Assembly (NCBI RefSeq): GCF_025147325.1
Contig: NZ_CP102262.1
Location: 186,001-250,000, forward strand
Source: Bacteroides stercoris ATCC 43183
GTDB lineage: Bacteria; Bacteroidota; Bacteroidia; Bacteroidales; Bacteroidaceae
Reading direction: 5' to 3'
Length of the DNA stretch: 64,000 bases
The notes below the pieces were generated by a model. The model saw only the letters and a program-made list of their open reading frames with translations, had not been told where the DNA came from and did no database searches. Shown piece after piece: positions 34,945-44,740 of this stretch. Each line of letters begins with the position of its first letter. Within the stretch, counting starts at the first letter, position 1. Made by a program: the position numbers and the translations under genes.

Positions 34945-35877
34945 TTGAGGGGACTGGTAATTAAAAATACAGGAAGTTGGTATCTGGTAAAGACCGACGA
35001 GGGAACATACGTTGAATGCAAAATTAAAGGCAACTTCCGCCTGAAAGGTATCCGTAGCACCAATCCGGTGGCAGTAGGCGACCATGTGCAAATCATATTG
35101 AATCAGGAAGGAACAGCGTTCATCAACGAAATTGAAGACCGGAAGAACTATATTATCCGGCGTTCGTCCAACCTGTCCAAACAGTCTCACATCCTTGCCG
35201 CCAACCTTGACCAGTGTATGCTGGTGGTAACGGTGAATTATCCGGAAACCTCCACTACATTCATCGATCGTTTTCTGGCATCGGCCGAGGCATACCGCGT
35301 ACCCGTCAATATCATCTTCAATAAAGCAGACGCTTACAACGAAGACGAGCTTCGCTACCTGAACGGACTTATCAATCTTTATACTACCATCGGTTACCCT
35401 TGTTTCAAGATATCCGCCAAAACCGGTGAGGGAGTCGACACTATAAAAGAAAAACTCAAAGGGAAAATAACGCTCTTCTCCGGACATTCCGGAGTAGGTA
35501 AATCCACCCTTATCAATGCCATCCTTCCGGAACTGGATATCAAAACCGGCGCAATCTCCGCCTATCACAACAAAGGCATGCACACCACTACTTTTTCCGA
35601 GATGTTTCCCGTGCCGGGTGACGGCTACATTATCGACACACCGGGCATCAAAGGCTTTGGAACATTCGACATGGAGGAAGAAGAAATAGGGCATTACTTT
35701 CCGGAAATATTCAAGGCTTCCGCCGACTGCCGCTATAACAACTGTACCCACCGCCACGAACCGGGCTGCGCCGTGCGCGAAGCGGTAGAGCAACATTACA
35801 TCAGCGAATCCCGCTACGCCTCTTACCTGAACATGCTGGAAGATAAGGAAGAGGGCAAATACAGGGCAGCATACTAA
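34945..35877 (+). CDS. rsgA: Ribosome small-subunit-dependent GTPase A (UUG start)
   Basis: RsgA is a circularly permuted GTPase for 30S maturation. The frame is open to an ATG at 34846, but those 33 codons are inverted-repeat sequence (ending NSQLSTI). The conserved protein starts with [17 protein letters not shown], so the TTG at 34945 is the likely start (310 residues). Motifs: an OB fold at 1-75, the G4 motif NKAD, G1 [11 protein letters not shown]3 DTPGIKGFG, and a zinc-binding segment [15 protein letters not shown] non-AUG start right behind a repeat suggests that the repeat displaced the original upstream region. Confidence 0.93.
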   Translation: MRGLVIKNTGSWYLVKTDEGTYVECKIKGNFRLKGIRSTNPVAVGDHVQIILNQEGTAFINEIEDRKNYIIRRSSNLSKQSHILAANLDQCMLVVTVNYPETSTTFIDRFLASAEAYRVPVNIIFNKADAYNEDELRYLNGLINLYTTIGYPCFKISAKTGEGVDTIKEKLKGKITLFSGHSGVGKSTLINAILPELDIKTGAISAYHNKGMHTTTFSEMFPVPGDGYIIDTPGIKGFGTFDMEEEEIGHYFPEIFKASADCRYNNCTHRHEPGCAVREAVEQHYISESRYASYLNMLEDKEEGKYRAAY

Positions 35878-36008
35878 GAGAATAATAAAGTGGCAGGTTT
35901 GCCTTACCGTTCTATTACCCTATCACTTTTATTAACTTTTCCCGTTTTAAACCTTCGGGTATATTTTCCGTCAAAATCTATGGCTAAATATACTACTAAT
36001 ACTACAAC

Positions 36009-37091
36009 ATGAATAAAAAAGTGAAATGGGGCATCATCATATTCATTGGTGCCGGACTGATAGGCGGAGGCATTTATTCCCAGCTTCCCAAGACAAATGA
36101 AGAATTGGCAGCTGCCGACAAGGTAATGACCGGTAAACGTGGCGGCAAAAAGGTGCTGAACGTAAATGCCCGAATAATCAAACCGCAACTGCTGAAAGAC
36201 GAAATACAAATCAGCGGCAGCCTGCTGCCTGATGAGGAAGTAGACCTTTCATTCGAGACATCCGGCAAGATTATCGAAATAAACTTTGAAGAAGGCAGCT
36301 TCGTGAAGAAAGGGCAATTGCTCGCCAAAGTAAACGACCGCCCTCTTCAGGCGCAATTACAAAGGCTGGTATCACAGTTGAAACTGGCGGAAGACCGCGT
36401 GTTCCGTCAAAATGCGTTGCTGGAAAGAGATGCCGTCAGTAAGGAAGCATACGAACAGGTAAAGACCGAACTGGCAACCCTGAATGCCGACATCGACCTG
36501 ATAGAGTCCAACATTGCACAAACCGAACTTCGCGCTCCTTTTGACGGAGTGATCGGTCTGCGGCAGGTCAGTGTCGGGACATACGCGTCTCCCTCCACCA
36601 TTGTAGCCAAGCTCACCAAACTTTCTCCGCTGAAAGTAGAGTTTGCAGTACCCGAACGCTATGCCAATGACGTAAAGACAGGTGCGGGACTGGACTTCAC
36701 GCTCGAAGGCAAACTAAACACTTTCCATGCCACCGTCTATGCACGCGAATCAAAGATAGACCCCACGACCCATACACTGACTATCCGTGCGCTCTATCCC
36801 AATGCCAACAGCGCCGTACTGCCGGGCCGTTATGCCAGTATCAAGCTGAATAAGGACGAAATACAAAACGCACTTGCCGTACCCTCCGAGGCCATCGTTC
36901 CGGAAATGGGCAAGGATAAGATTTTCCTTTATAAATCAGGAAAAGCACAACCGGTAGAGATTACTACCGGCATTCGGACGGAAGCCGAAGTGCAAGTATT
37001 GCAAGGCCTGAACATAGGCGATACAATCATTACTTCGGGAACCTTGCAGCTCCGCACAGGACTGCCCGTGACATTGGACAACATTAACTGA
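36009..37091 (+). CDS. RND efflux periplasmic adaptor (membrane fusion protein)
   Basis: The 360-residue protein has an uncleaved N-terminal membrane anchor (WGIIIFIGAGLIGGGIY). A beta-barrel/lipoyl region follows (DLSFETSGKIIEINFEEGSFVKKGQLLA), then a coiled-coil hairpin at about residues 115-160. The second lipoyl half contains LRAPFDGVIGLRQVSVG, typical of AcrA/MexA-type adaptors. It is the first gene of a three-gene efflux operon with the RND pump and TolC-like channel. No lipobox is visible, unlike AcrA. Confidence 0.92.
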   Translation: MNKKVKWGIIIFIGAGLIGGGIYSQLPKTNEELAAADKVMTGKRGGKKVLNVNARIIKPQLLKDEIQISGSLLPDEEVDLSFETSGKIIEINFEEGSFVKKGQLLAKVNDRPLQAQLQRLVSQLKLAEDRVFRQNALLERDAVSKEAYEQVKTELATLNADIDLIESNIAQTELRAPFDGVIGLRQVSVGTYASPSTIVAKLTKLSPLKVEFAVPERYANDVKTGAGLDFTLEGKLNTFHATVYARESKIDPTTHTLTIRALYPNANSAVLPGRYASIKLNKDEIQNALAVPSEAIVPEMGKDKIFLYKSGKAQPVEITTGIRTEAEVQVLQGLNIGDTIITSGTLQLRTGLPVTLDNIN

Positions 37092-37101
37092 GTACGAAAT
37101 T

Positions 37102-37231
37102 TTATAAAGTATAAGGTATAAAGTATGAGCTATGGCAAGTCTATGCCGGGCGATATAACTCATAATCCGTACATTATACTTTATATTCCAGACTTTGCAC
37201 TTTATACCTTAATACTTCATACTTTACGCTT
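37102..37231. repeat. AT-rich inverted-repeat element inside the RND operon
   Basis: The left block (37102-37129) is made of TATAAAGTATAAGG-type words. The right blocks (about 37174-37192 and 37195-37231) are made of complementary TACTTTAT, CTTTATACCTTAA and TACTTCATACTTTA words. The element fills almost the whole gap between adaptor and pump genes, in an operon that otherwise needs no spacer there. Confidence 0.7.
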
Positions 37232-37237
37232 CATATC

Positions 37238-40200
37238 ATGAATATATCCGAATTAAGCATACGGCGACCGGTACTCTCTACGGTATTGACACTGATTATC
37301 TTACTCTTCGGTTTCATCGGGTACAACTACCTCGGTGTCCGCGAGTATCCGTCGGTGGACAATCCCATCATTTCCGTATCCTGCTCCTACCCCGGAGCAA
37401 ACGCCGACGTTATTGAAAACCAGATTACAGAACCGCTGGAGCAGAATATCAACGGTATCCCCGGCATTCGTTCACTCTCCAGTGTCAGCCAACAGGGCTC
37501 GTCACGTATTACGGTAGAATTCGAACTTTCCGTAGACCTGGAGACAGCCGCCAACGATGTACGTGACAAAGTGTCGCGCGCCCAGCGTTACCTGCCACGC
37601 GACTGCGACCCGCCAACCGTATCCAAAGCCGATGCAGACGCCATGCCTATCCTCATGGTTGCTTTGCAAAGCGACAAACGCTCGCTGCTGGAACTCAGCG
37701 AAATAGCCGACCTCACCGTAAAAGAGCAACTGCAAACAATCTCCGATGTGAGCAGTGTAAGCATTTGGGGAGAAAAACGTTATTCCATGCGCTTGTGGCT
37801 CGACCCTATCAAGATGTCCGGTTACGGCATTACTCCTATCGACGTAAAGAATGCGGTAGACAATGAGAATGTGGAACTCCCCTCGGGCAGCATCGAGGGA
37901 AACACCATCGAGCTGACTATCCGCACACTCGGATTGATGCATACGGCAGAGGAATTCAATAATCTCATCCTGAAAGAGGACGGCAACCGTATTGTCCGGT
38001 TCAGCGACATAGGCCGTGCCGAACTCGGTCCGGCAGACATCAAAAGCTATATGAAGATGAACGGCGTGCCTATGGTAGGCGTCGTAGTGATTCCGCAACC
38101 GGGTGCCAACCACATCCAGATAGCCGATGCCGTGTACGAGCGAATGGAGAACATGAAGAAAGACCTGCCGGAAGACGTACATTACTCCTACGGCTTCGAC
38201 AACACCAAATTCATCCGTGCCTCCATCGATGAAGTAAAACAGACCGTATACGAGGCCTTCGTCCTTGTCATCATCATCATCTTCCTGTTCCTTCGCGACT
38301 GGCGCGTCACCCTGGTTCCGTGTATCGTAATTCCCGTATCATTAATCGGAGCATTCTTCGTTATGTACCTGGCAGGATTCTCCATCAACGTACTCTCCAT
38401 GCTTGCCATTGTACTTGCCGTGGGACTTGTGGTTGATGATGCCATTGTAATGACGGAGAACATCTACGTCCGCATCGAAAAAGGAATGCCCCCGAAAGAG
38501 GCCGGTATCGAGGGAGCCAAAGAAATCTTCTTTGCCGTAATCTCTACCACCATTACGCTGGTAGCGGTATTCTTTCCCATCGTATTTATGGACGGTATGA
38601 CGGGACGTCTGTTCCGTGAGTTCAGTATCGTGGTGTCCGGTTCGGTTATCATCTCCTCTTTTGCCGCACTGACCTTTACGCCGATGCTGGCTACCAAGCT
38701 GCTGATAAAGAGAGAGAAGCAAAGCTGGTTCTACCGTAAGACCGAACCGTTCTTTGAAGGACTGAACAACCTTTACAGCCGTTCTTTGGCAGCCTTCCTG
38801 CGCAAACGCTGGATTGCACTTCCTTTCACTGCGGCAACCATTCTCATTATCGGCTTTCTTTGGAACCATATCCCTGCGGAAATGGCGCCACTGGAAGACC
38901 GTTCGCAAATCAGCATCAACACGCGCGGAGCCGAAGGTGTTACCTACGAATACATCCGCGACTACACGGAAGACATCAATCAGCTTGTCGACTCCATCGT
39001 CCCCGATGCCGAAGCGGTAACCGCCCGCGTATCCAGCGGTAGCGGTAACGTACGCATCACCCTGAAAGACATGCAGGACCGTGACTACACGCAAATGGAA
39101 GTGGCGGAAAAGCTATCGAAAGCAGTACAGAAAAAGACCATGGCACACTCTTTTGTACAACAGTCCTCATCCTTCGGCGGACGGCGCGGCGGTATGCCCG
39201 TACAGTATGTGTTGCAAGCCACCAACATTGAGAAATTGCAGGAAGTGCTGCCCAAGTTCATGGCAAAGGTATATGAGAATCCGGTATTCCAGATGGCGGA
39301 CGTAGACCTGAAGTTCAGCAAGCCGGAAGCCCGCATCAACATCAACCGCGACAAGGCAAGCATCATGGGTGTCAGCACCCGCAACATCGCCCAGACACTG
39401 CAATACGGTCTGAGCGGCCAGCGTATGGGCTACTTCTATATGAATGGAAAGCAATACGAGATATTGGGAGAAATCAACCGTCAGCAACGCAACAAGCCTG
39501 CCGACCTGAAAAGTATCTACATCCGTAGCGACAAGGGAGACATGGTACAGCTCGACAACCTGATAGAGCTGACAAACGGCATCGCCCCGCCCAAGTTGTA
39601 TCGCTATAACCGTTTCGTGTCCGCTACTATTTCCGCCGGACTTGCCGACGGCAAGACCATTGGGCAAGGTCTGGACGAAATGGACAAGATTGCCAAAGAA
39701 ACATTGGACGATACTTTCCGCACCGCCCTCACCGGTGACTCAAAAGAGTACCGCGAAAGTTCTTCCAGCCTGATGTTCGCTTTCATCCTGGCCATCCTGC
39801 TTATCTACCTGATTCTTGCCGCCCAGTTCGAAAGTTTCAAGGACCCGCTGATTATCATGCTGACCGTGCCCCTTGCCATTGCGGGCGCACTGGTATTCAT
39901 GTATTTCGGCGGCATCACGATGAATATATTCAGCCAAATCGGTATCATCATGCTGATTGGGCTGGTGGCAAAGAACGGTATCCTGATTGTAGAGTTCGCC
40001 AACCAGAAGCAGGAAACCGGCGAGGACAAGATGCAAGCCATCAAGGATGCCGCCCTGCAACGTCTGCGCCCTATCCTGATGACGAGCGCTTCTACCGTAC
40101 TGGGACTGATACCGCTGGCATTCGCCACGGGCGAAGGGTGTAACCAACGCATCGCCATGGGTACGGCCGTAGTAGGCGGTATGCTTGTGTCTACATTGCT

Positions 40201-40270
40201 TACGATGTACATCGTCCCCGCTATTTATAGTTATGTATCTACCAACCGAAGTAAACTGAAGAACGAATGA
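37238..40270 (+). CDS. RND-family multidrug efflux pump (AcrB-like)
   Basis: The 1010-residue inner-membrane pump starts MNISELSIRRPVLSTVLTLIILLFG. It has 12 membrane helices and two large periplasmic loops. The TM4 proton-relay aspartates are visible in LAVGLVVDDAIVMTENIYVRIEKG. The Gly-rich motif GLVAKNGILIVEFAN and LRPILMTSASTVLGLIPLAFATGEG mark the second half, as in AcrB/MexB (HAE1). The substrate is unknown. The TolC-like gene overlaps its stop by 4 bases (ATGA), so the two are translationally coupled. Confidence 0.95.
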   Translation: MNISELSIRRPVLSTVLTLIILLFGFIGYNYLGVREYPSVDNPIISVSCSYPGANADVIENQITEPLEQNINGIPGIRSLSSVSQQGSSRITVEFELSVDLETAANDVRDKVSRAQRYLPRDCDPPTVSKADADAMPILMVALQSDKRSLLELSEIADLTVKEQLQTISDVSSVSIWGEKRYSMRLWLDPIKMSGYGITPIDVKNAVDNENVELPSGSIEGNTIELTIRTLGLMHTAEEFNNLILKEDGNRIVRFSDIGRAELGPADIKSYMKMNGVPMVGVVVIPQPGANHIQIADAVYERMENMKKDLPEDVHYSYGFDNTKFIRASIDEVKQTVYEAFVLVIIIIFLFLRDWRVTLVPCIVIPVSLIGAFFVMYLAGFSINVLSMLAIVLAVGLVVDDAIVMTENIYVRIEKGMPPKEAGIEGAKEIFFAVISTTITLVAVFFPIVFMDGMTGRLFREFSIVVSGSVIISSFAALTFTPMLATKLLIKREKQSWFYRKTEPFFEGLNNLYSRSLAAFLRKRWIALPFTAATILIIGFLWNHIPAEMAPLEDRSQISINTRGAEGVTYEYIRDYTEDINQLVDSIVPDAEAVTARVSSGSGNVRITLKDMQDRDYTQMEVAEKLSKAVQKKTMAHSFVQQSSSFGGRRGGMPVQYVLQATNIEKLQEVLPKFMAKVYENPVFQMADVDLKFSKPEARININRDKASIMGVSTRNIAQTLQYGLSGQRMGYFYMNGKQYEILGEINRQQRNKPADLKSIYIRSDKGDMVQLDNLIELTNGIAPPKLYRYNRFVSATISAGLADGKTIGQGLDEMDKIAKETLDDTFRTALTGDSKEYRESSSSLMFAFILAILLIYLILAAQFESFKDPLIIMLTVPLAIAGALVFMYFGGITMNIFSQIGIIMLIGLVAKNGILIVEFANQKQETGEDKMQAIKDAALQRLRPILMTSASTVLGLIPLAFATGEGCNQRIAMGTAVVGGMLVSTLLTMYIVPAIYSYVSTNRSKLKNE

Positions 40271-41592
40271 AACGTACGCTTTTATCTTTCCTGATCATTC
40301 TGTGCACCGCGCTTGCCGTCCAGGCACAGCCAGCACCTGTCTATACCCTGAAATCCTGTCTGAAACAGGGACTGCTGAACAACTATTCCCTGCGTATCAC
40401 CCGTAACGAACAGCAAGTAAGCAAGAACAATGCCACCCTTGCCAATGCCGGCTACCTGCCCACGCTCGACTTGTCTGCCGGCTATAAAGGTACTTTGGAC
40501 AATACCGAAACCAAGCTGCGCACCACCGGTGAAACCACCAAAGAAAACGGCGTGTTCGACCAGACCGTCGATGCCGGCATCAACCTGAGCTGGACAATCT
40601 TCGACGGCTTCAACATCACCGCCAACTACCAAAAGCTGAAAGAGCTGGAACGCCAGGGCGAAACCAACACCCGTATCGCCATCGAAGACCTCATTGCCAA
40701 CATCGCCGCCGAGTACTACAACTACGTGCAGCACACCATCCGTCTGAAAAACTTCCGCTACGCCGTATCGCTCTCCAAAGAGCGTCTGCGCATCGTAGAG
40801 GAACGGTATCACATCGGTAACTTCTCCCGCCTGGACTACCAGCAGGCCAAAGTAGACTTCAATGCCGACAGCGCGCAATACATGAAACAACAGGAATTGC
40901 TGCATACCTCGCGTATCCAACTGAACGAGCTGATGGCAAGTGAAGACGTAGACCGCCCTTTCATCGTTGAAGACAGCCTCATCAACGTCAGCGCCAAACT
41001 GAATTTCGATGAACTCTGGAATGCCACCTTGCAAGCCAACGCCGCCTTACTGAAAGCCGAACAGAACAATACGCTGGCACGGCTGGACTATAAAAAAGCC
41101 AGTTCCCGCGACTACCCGTACATAAAGATGAATGGCGGCTACGGCTATACCCTCAACAAATATGATATTTCCGCCAACAGCCGCCGCAGCAACCTCGGGC
41201 TGAACTTCGGCGTCACCGTAGGTTTCAATCTCTTTGACGGTAACCGCCGCCGCGAACTCCGCAATGCACGCATTGCCGTACAAAACGCCCGTTTGGAACG
41301 CGAGCAACTGGAACAAGCCCTACGCGCCGACTTGAGCAACCTGTGGCAAGCCTACCAGAACAATCTCCAGATGCTGAAGCTGGAACGACAGAACCTCGTT
41401 GCAGCCAAAGAGAACCATGAGATTGCCATGGAACGCTATATGCTCGGCAACCTCTCCGGCATCGAGATGCGCGAAGCGCAAAAGAGTCTGCTGGATGCCG
41501 AGGAGCGTATCCTATCGGCAGAGTACGACACCAAATTGTGCGAAATATCCCTGCTGCAAATCAGCGGAAGAGTAGAACAGTATTTGGAATAG
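40267..41592 (+). CDS. TolC-family outer membrane efflux channel
   Basis: The 441-residue protein has a signal peptide (cleavage after LAVQAQ). Two outer-membrane-efflux repeats follow, with long alpha-helical segments: LKSCLKQGLLNNYSLRI, then the family motif VEERYHIGNFSRLDYQQAKVDF, and MERYMLGNLSGIEMREAQKSLLDAEERI in the second repeat. It forms the exit duct for the RND pump encoded immediately upstream, with the adaptor at 36009. Confidence 0.93.
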   Translation: MKRTLLSFLIILCTALAVQAQPAPVYTLKSCLKQGLLNNYSLRITRNEQQVSKNNATLANAGYLPTLDLSAGYKGTLDNTETKLRTTGETTKENGVFDQTVDAGINLSWTIFDGFNITANYQKLKELERQGETNTRIAIEDLIANIAAEYYNYVQHTIRLKNFRYAVSLSKERLRIVEERYHIGNFSRLDYQQAKVDFNADSAQYMKQQELLHTSRIQLNELMASEDVDRPFIVEDSLINVSAKLNFDELWNATLQANAALLKAEQNNTLARLDYKKASSRDYPYIKMNGGYGYTLNKYDISANSRRSNLGLNFGVTVGFNLFDGNRRRELRNARIAVQNARLEREQLEQALRADLSNLWQAYQNNLQMLKLERQNLVAAKENHEIAMERYMLGNLSGIEMREAQKSLLDAEERILSAEYDTKLCEISLLQISGRVEQYLE

Positions 41593-41663
41593 ACATACCG
41601 TATAAATCACAATTTTTACTCCCTTAAAAACAAATATTGCCATCTTCTCTTCAAACTTTTCCC

Positions 41664-41671
41664 TACTTTTG
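41664..41671 (+). promoter_or_regulatory. -7 box upstream of the pectate lyase gene
   Basis: TACTTTTG lies 32 bases before the ATG at 41703. Confidence 0.5.
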
Positions 41672-41702
41672 TTCGTAAAGAGAAACCAAAAACAATACCA
41701 AT

Positions 41703-42809
41703 ATGAAACGAACAATCTTTTTCTGTGCATTGCTTGCCTTGTTTACAGGCGCCAATGCACAGAAAACAACCGACTACAAAGAGAAACATCCTTATAAGGA
41801 TTGGGTAAAGCTGGCCCCTAAATTGGACGATGCCTTCTTCACGACTCCCGAAGCTGTCCGTATTGCCGACAACGTACTGCTCTACCAGCAAACAACCGGT
41901 GGCTGGCCCAAAAACATCTATATGCCCGCCGAACTGACAGCCGATGAGTACCAGAAAGCCCTTGCCGACAAAGATAACGTCAACCAAAGCACCATCGACA
42001 ACAATGCCACAAGCACAGAGATACGCTACCTTTCCCGCATCTACCTTGCCACCGGCATAGAGAAATACAAAGACGCTGCCTTAGAAGGCATACGCTACCT
42101 ACTGAAAGCGCAATACCCCAACGGCGGCTGGCCTCAGTTCTGGCCGCGCCCCAAAGGTTATTATACCCACATCACCTACAACGACAATGCAATGGTGAAC
42201 GTCATGAACCTGTTGCGTGATGTGTACAACAAGAAAGCCCCGTACACCTATGTACCGGATACCCTTTGCCAACGCGCCCGTATCGCATTCGACAAAGGTG
42301 TGGAGTGCATTCTCAACACTCAGGTAAAACAAAACGGCAAACTGACTGTGTGGTGCGCCCAGCACGATGAACACACCCTTGCCCCTGCCAAGGCACGCGC
42401 CTACGAACTTCCCTCGCTCAGCGGCGCCGAATCGGACAATATCGTCCTGCTGCTGATGTCCATCCCCGACCCCTCACCCCGGATTATCGCTTCTGTAGAA
42501 GCAGCCGTCAGTTGGTTCAAGGCAAACAAGATTACGGGTATCATGCGTAAGGACTTTACCAACAACGAAGGTAAAAAAGACTACCGGATGGTTCCTTGCC
42601 CACAGGATGACTATCCTTGCCCCGTATTTTGGGCACGTTTCTATACCCTTGAAGACAACCGCCCTTTCTTCTGCGACCGCGACGGAGTGAAGAAGTACGA
42701 TATTTCCGAGATAGGGTATGAGCGCCGCAACGGCTATAGCTGGTATAACAATGCCGGATTGAAAGTGCTGAAAAAGTACGAACAGTGGAAAAAACAGATA
42801 AAAGATTAA
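41703..42809 (+). CDS. Pectate lyase, polysaccharide lyase family 10
   Basis: The 368-residue protein has a signal peptide (MKRTIFFCALLALFTGANAQ). The PL10 signature follows: QQTTGGWPKNIYM, then STIDNNATSTEIRYLSRIY and KAQYPNGGWPQFWPRPKGYYTHITYNDNAMVNVM. The conserved Asp-rich calcium site and basic residues of the (alpha/alpha) barrel are present. It would cleave polygalacturonate by beta-elimination in the periplasm. It stands alone, without SusC/D or other pectin genes nearby. Confidence 0.92.
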   Translation: MKRTIFFCALLALFTGANAQKTTDYKEKHPYKDWVKLAPKLDDAFFTTPEAVRIADNVLLYQQTTGGWPKNIYMPAELTADEYQKALADKDNVNQSTIDNNATSTEIRYLSRIYLATGIEKYKDAALEGIRYLLKAQYPNGGWPQFWPRPKGYYTHITYNDNAMVNVMNLLRDVYNKKAPYTYVPDTLCQRARIAFDKGVECILNTQVKQNGKLTVWCAQHDEHTLAPAKARAYELPSLSGAESDNIVLLLMSIPDPSPRIIASVEAAVSWFKANKITGIMRKDFTNNEGKKDYRMVPCPQDDYPCPVFWARFYTLEDNRPFFCDRDGVKKYDISEIGYERRNGYSWYNNAGLKVLKKYEQWKKQIKD

Positions 42810-42870
42810 CGGCAACATTAAAAAGGAAATTCCATTACCTGCCTTATATTCCACCGGTCATCATACAAAA

Positions 42871-42905
42871 AGCCGCTCGAGGAGAGTTTCCTGAGCGGCT
42901 TTTAT
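42871..42905. terminator. Bidirectional terminator between pectate lyase and fumarase
   Basis: AGCCGCTC (42871-42878) pairs with GAGCGGCT (42893-42900). AAAAA lies on the left and a T-run on the right, so it serves both convergent genes. Confidence 0.85.
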
Positions 42906-42925
42906 ATCATATTCGGGATTATCCG

Positions 42926-44566
42926 TTATTTACTGCAATTCCACGGTTTCAATTGTTTGAAGAAGTCATTACCCTTGTCATCCACCAGGATAAATGCCGG
43001 GAAATCTTCCACTTCAATCTTCCAGATAGCTTCCATACCGAGTTCGGGATATTCCACACATTCGATGCTCTTAATATTGTTTTGCGCCAAGATAGCGGCA
43101 GGACCGCCGATAGAGCCGAGATAGAAACCGCCGTACTTCTTGCAGGCATCCGTAACCTGCTGGCTGCGGTTACCTTTGGCAAGCATAATCATGCTTCCGC
43201 CATGACTCTGGAAGAGGTCTACGTACGGGTCCATACGTCCGGCCGTTGTCGGGCCCATCGAACCGCAAGCCATTCCCTGCGGAGTTTTGGCAGGACCGGC
43301 ATAGTAGATAGGATGGTCTTTGATATACTGCGGCAAATCCTCACCGCGGTCCAAACGTTCTTTCAGCTTGGCATGAGCGATGTCACGACCCACGATGATA
43401 GTGCCGTTCAGAGACAGGCGGGTGGAAACCGGATACTTAGTCAGCTCTTTCAGGATATTTTCCATCGGTTGGTTCAAATCAATCTTCACCACATCACCCT
43501 CACCGGCTTTACGGAGTTCGGCAGGAATCAGTTCACCCGGATTGCTGTCGAGCTTTTCAATCCAGATACCGTCCTTGTTGATTTTACACTTGATGTTACG
43601 GTCGGCAGAGCAGGAAACGCCCAAGCCTACCGGGCAGGAAGCACCGTGACGCGGCAGACGGATAATACGTATATCATGAGCCAGATACTTACCTCCGAAC
43701 TGTGCACCAAGACCAATTCTGTGAGCTTCTTTCAGCACTTCTTTCTCCAGCTCTACATCACGGAATGCACGGCCGAATTCGTTACCCGTAGTCGGCAGGT
43801 TGTCATAGAAATGAGTGGAAGCCAGTTTTACAGTCAGCAGGTTTTTCTCGGCAGATGTACCGCCGATAACGAATGCGATATGATAAGGCGGACATGCAGC
43901 CGTACCCAACGTTTTGATTTTCTCAATAAGGAAAGGCACAAGTGTACCGGGATTCAGAATAGCTTTCGTTTCTTGATAGAGATAAGTCTTGTTGGCAGAA
44001 CCGCCGCCTTTGGTCACACAAAGGAACTCGTACTCCATGCCCTCGGTAGCCTCGATATCAATCTGTGCCGGAAGGTTACACTTCGTATTTACCTCATCGT
44101 ACATCGTAAGAGGAGCATTTTGAGAATAGCGCAGGTTCTCTTCGGTATAGGTCTTGTACACACCCAGTGAGAGAGCTTCTTCATCACAATAGCCCGTCCA
44201 TACCTGCTGTCCTTTTTCACCGTGGATAATGGCAGTACCCGTATCCTGGCAGAAAGGCAGCACGCCTTTCGAGGCAACTTCAGCATTACGCAGGAAAGTC
44301 AGTGCCACGTACTTATCATTGTCACTTGCCTCAGGGTCACTCAGAATTTTAGCAACCTGCTCGTTGTGCGAACGACGCAACATGAACGAAACGTCACGGA
44401 AAGCGGCATTGGCCATTGCAGTCAAGCCTTCTTTTTCAATCTTCAGGATAGGTTTTCCTTCAAACTCGCTTACAGACACATAGTCTTTGGTAAGCAGATA
44501 ATACTCAGTCGTATCCTTACCCTTTTCGAACATGGGCTGATACTTGAACGGAGGTGTTGTTGCCAT
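42926..44566 (-). CDS. Class I (iron-sulfur) fumarate hydratase
   Basis: The 546-residue protein interconverts fumarate and malate in the reductive and oxidative branches of central metabolism. It has the class I fold with a [4Fe-4S] cluster. Cysteine-containing motifs are [23 protein letters not shown] and [16 protein letters not shown], and [26 protein letters not shown] is near the C-terminus. It resembles the FumA/FumB type, where both domains are in a single chain. A 461-codon open frame antisense to it is a coding shadow. Confidence 0.95.
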   Translation of the reverse strand: MATTPPFKYQPMFEKGKDTTEYYLLTKDYVSVSEFEGKPILKIEKEGLTAMANAAFRDVSFMLRRSHNEQVAKILSDPEASDNDKYVALTFLRNAEVASKGVLPFCQDTGTAIIHGEKGQQVWTGYCDEEALSLGVYKTYTEENLRYSQNAPLTMYDEVNTKCNLPAQIDIEATEGMEYEFLCVTKGGGSANKTYLYQETKAILNPGTLVPFLIEKIKTLGTAACPPYHIAFVIGGTSAEKNLLTVKLASTHFYDNLPTTGNEFGRAFRDVELEKEVLKEAHRIGLGAQFGGKYLAHDIRIIRLPRHGASCPVGLGVSCSADRNIKCKINKDGIWIEKLDSNPGELIPAELRKAGEGDVVKIDLNQPMENILKELTKYPVSTRLSLNGTIIVGRDIAHAKLKERLDRGEDLPQYIKDHPIYYAGPAKTPQGMACGSMGPTTAGRMDPYVDLFQSHGGSMIMLAKGNRSQQVTDACKKYGGFYLGSIGGPAAILAQNNIKSIECVEYPELGMEAIWKIEVEDFPAFILVDDKGNDFFKQLKPWNCSK

Positions 44567-44608
44567 AATTACTTGTTCATTTAGTTTAAAAGTGATTTCG
44601 TAACAGCA

Positions 44609-44616
44609 AAGGTAAG
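44609..44616 (-). promoter_or_regulatory. -7 box of the fumarase gene
   Basis: The minus strand reads TACCTTTG, 42 bases upstream of the fumarase ATG at 44566. Confidence 0.5.
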
Positions 44617-44740
44617 AAGTAATCTTGAAATATTTCTTTAATTAGAAAGAAAAAACGAGATTGAAACCTAATACTTCAACCCCGCTTTCTCTATTTTAAT
44701 CATATAAAACGAATGGATTTGCCATCCCTCCGCCTCATCT

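Noticed and set aside
42785..44170. Long open frame (461 codons) on the plus strand
   Set aside because: It lies antisense to the class I fumarase, whose motifs are unmistakable. Its translation has no recognisable motifs and it crosses the terminator at 42871.
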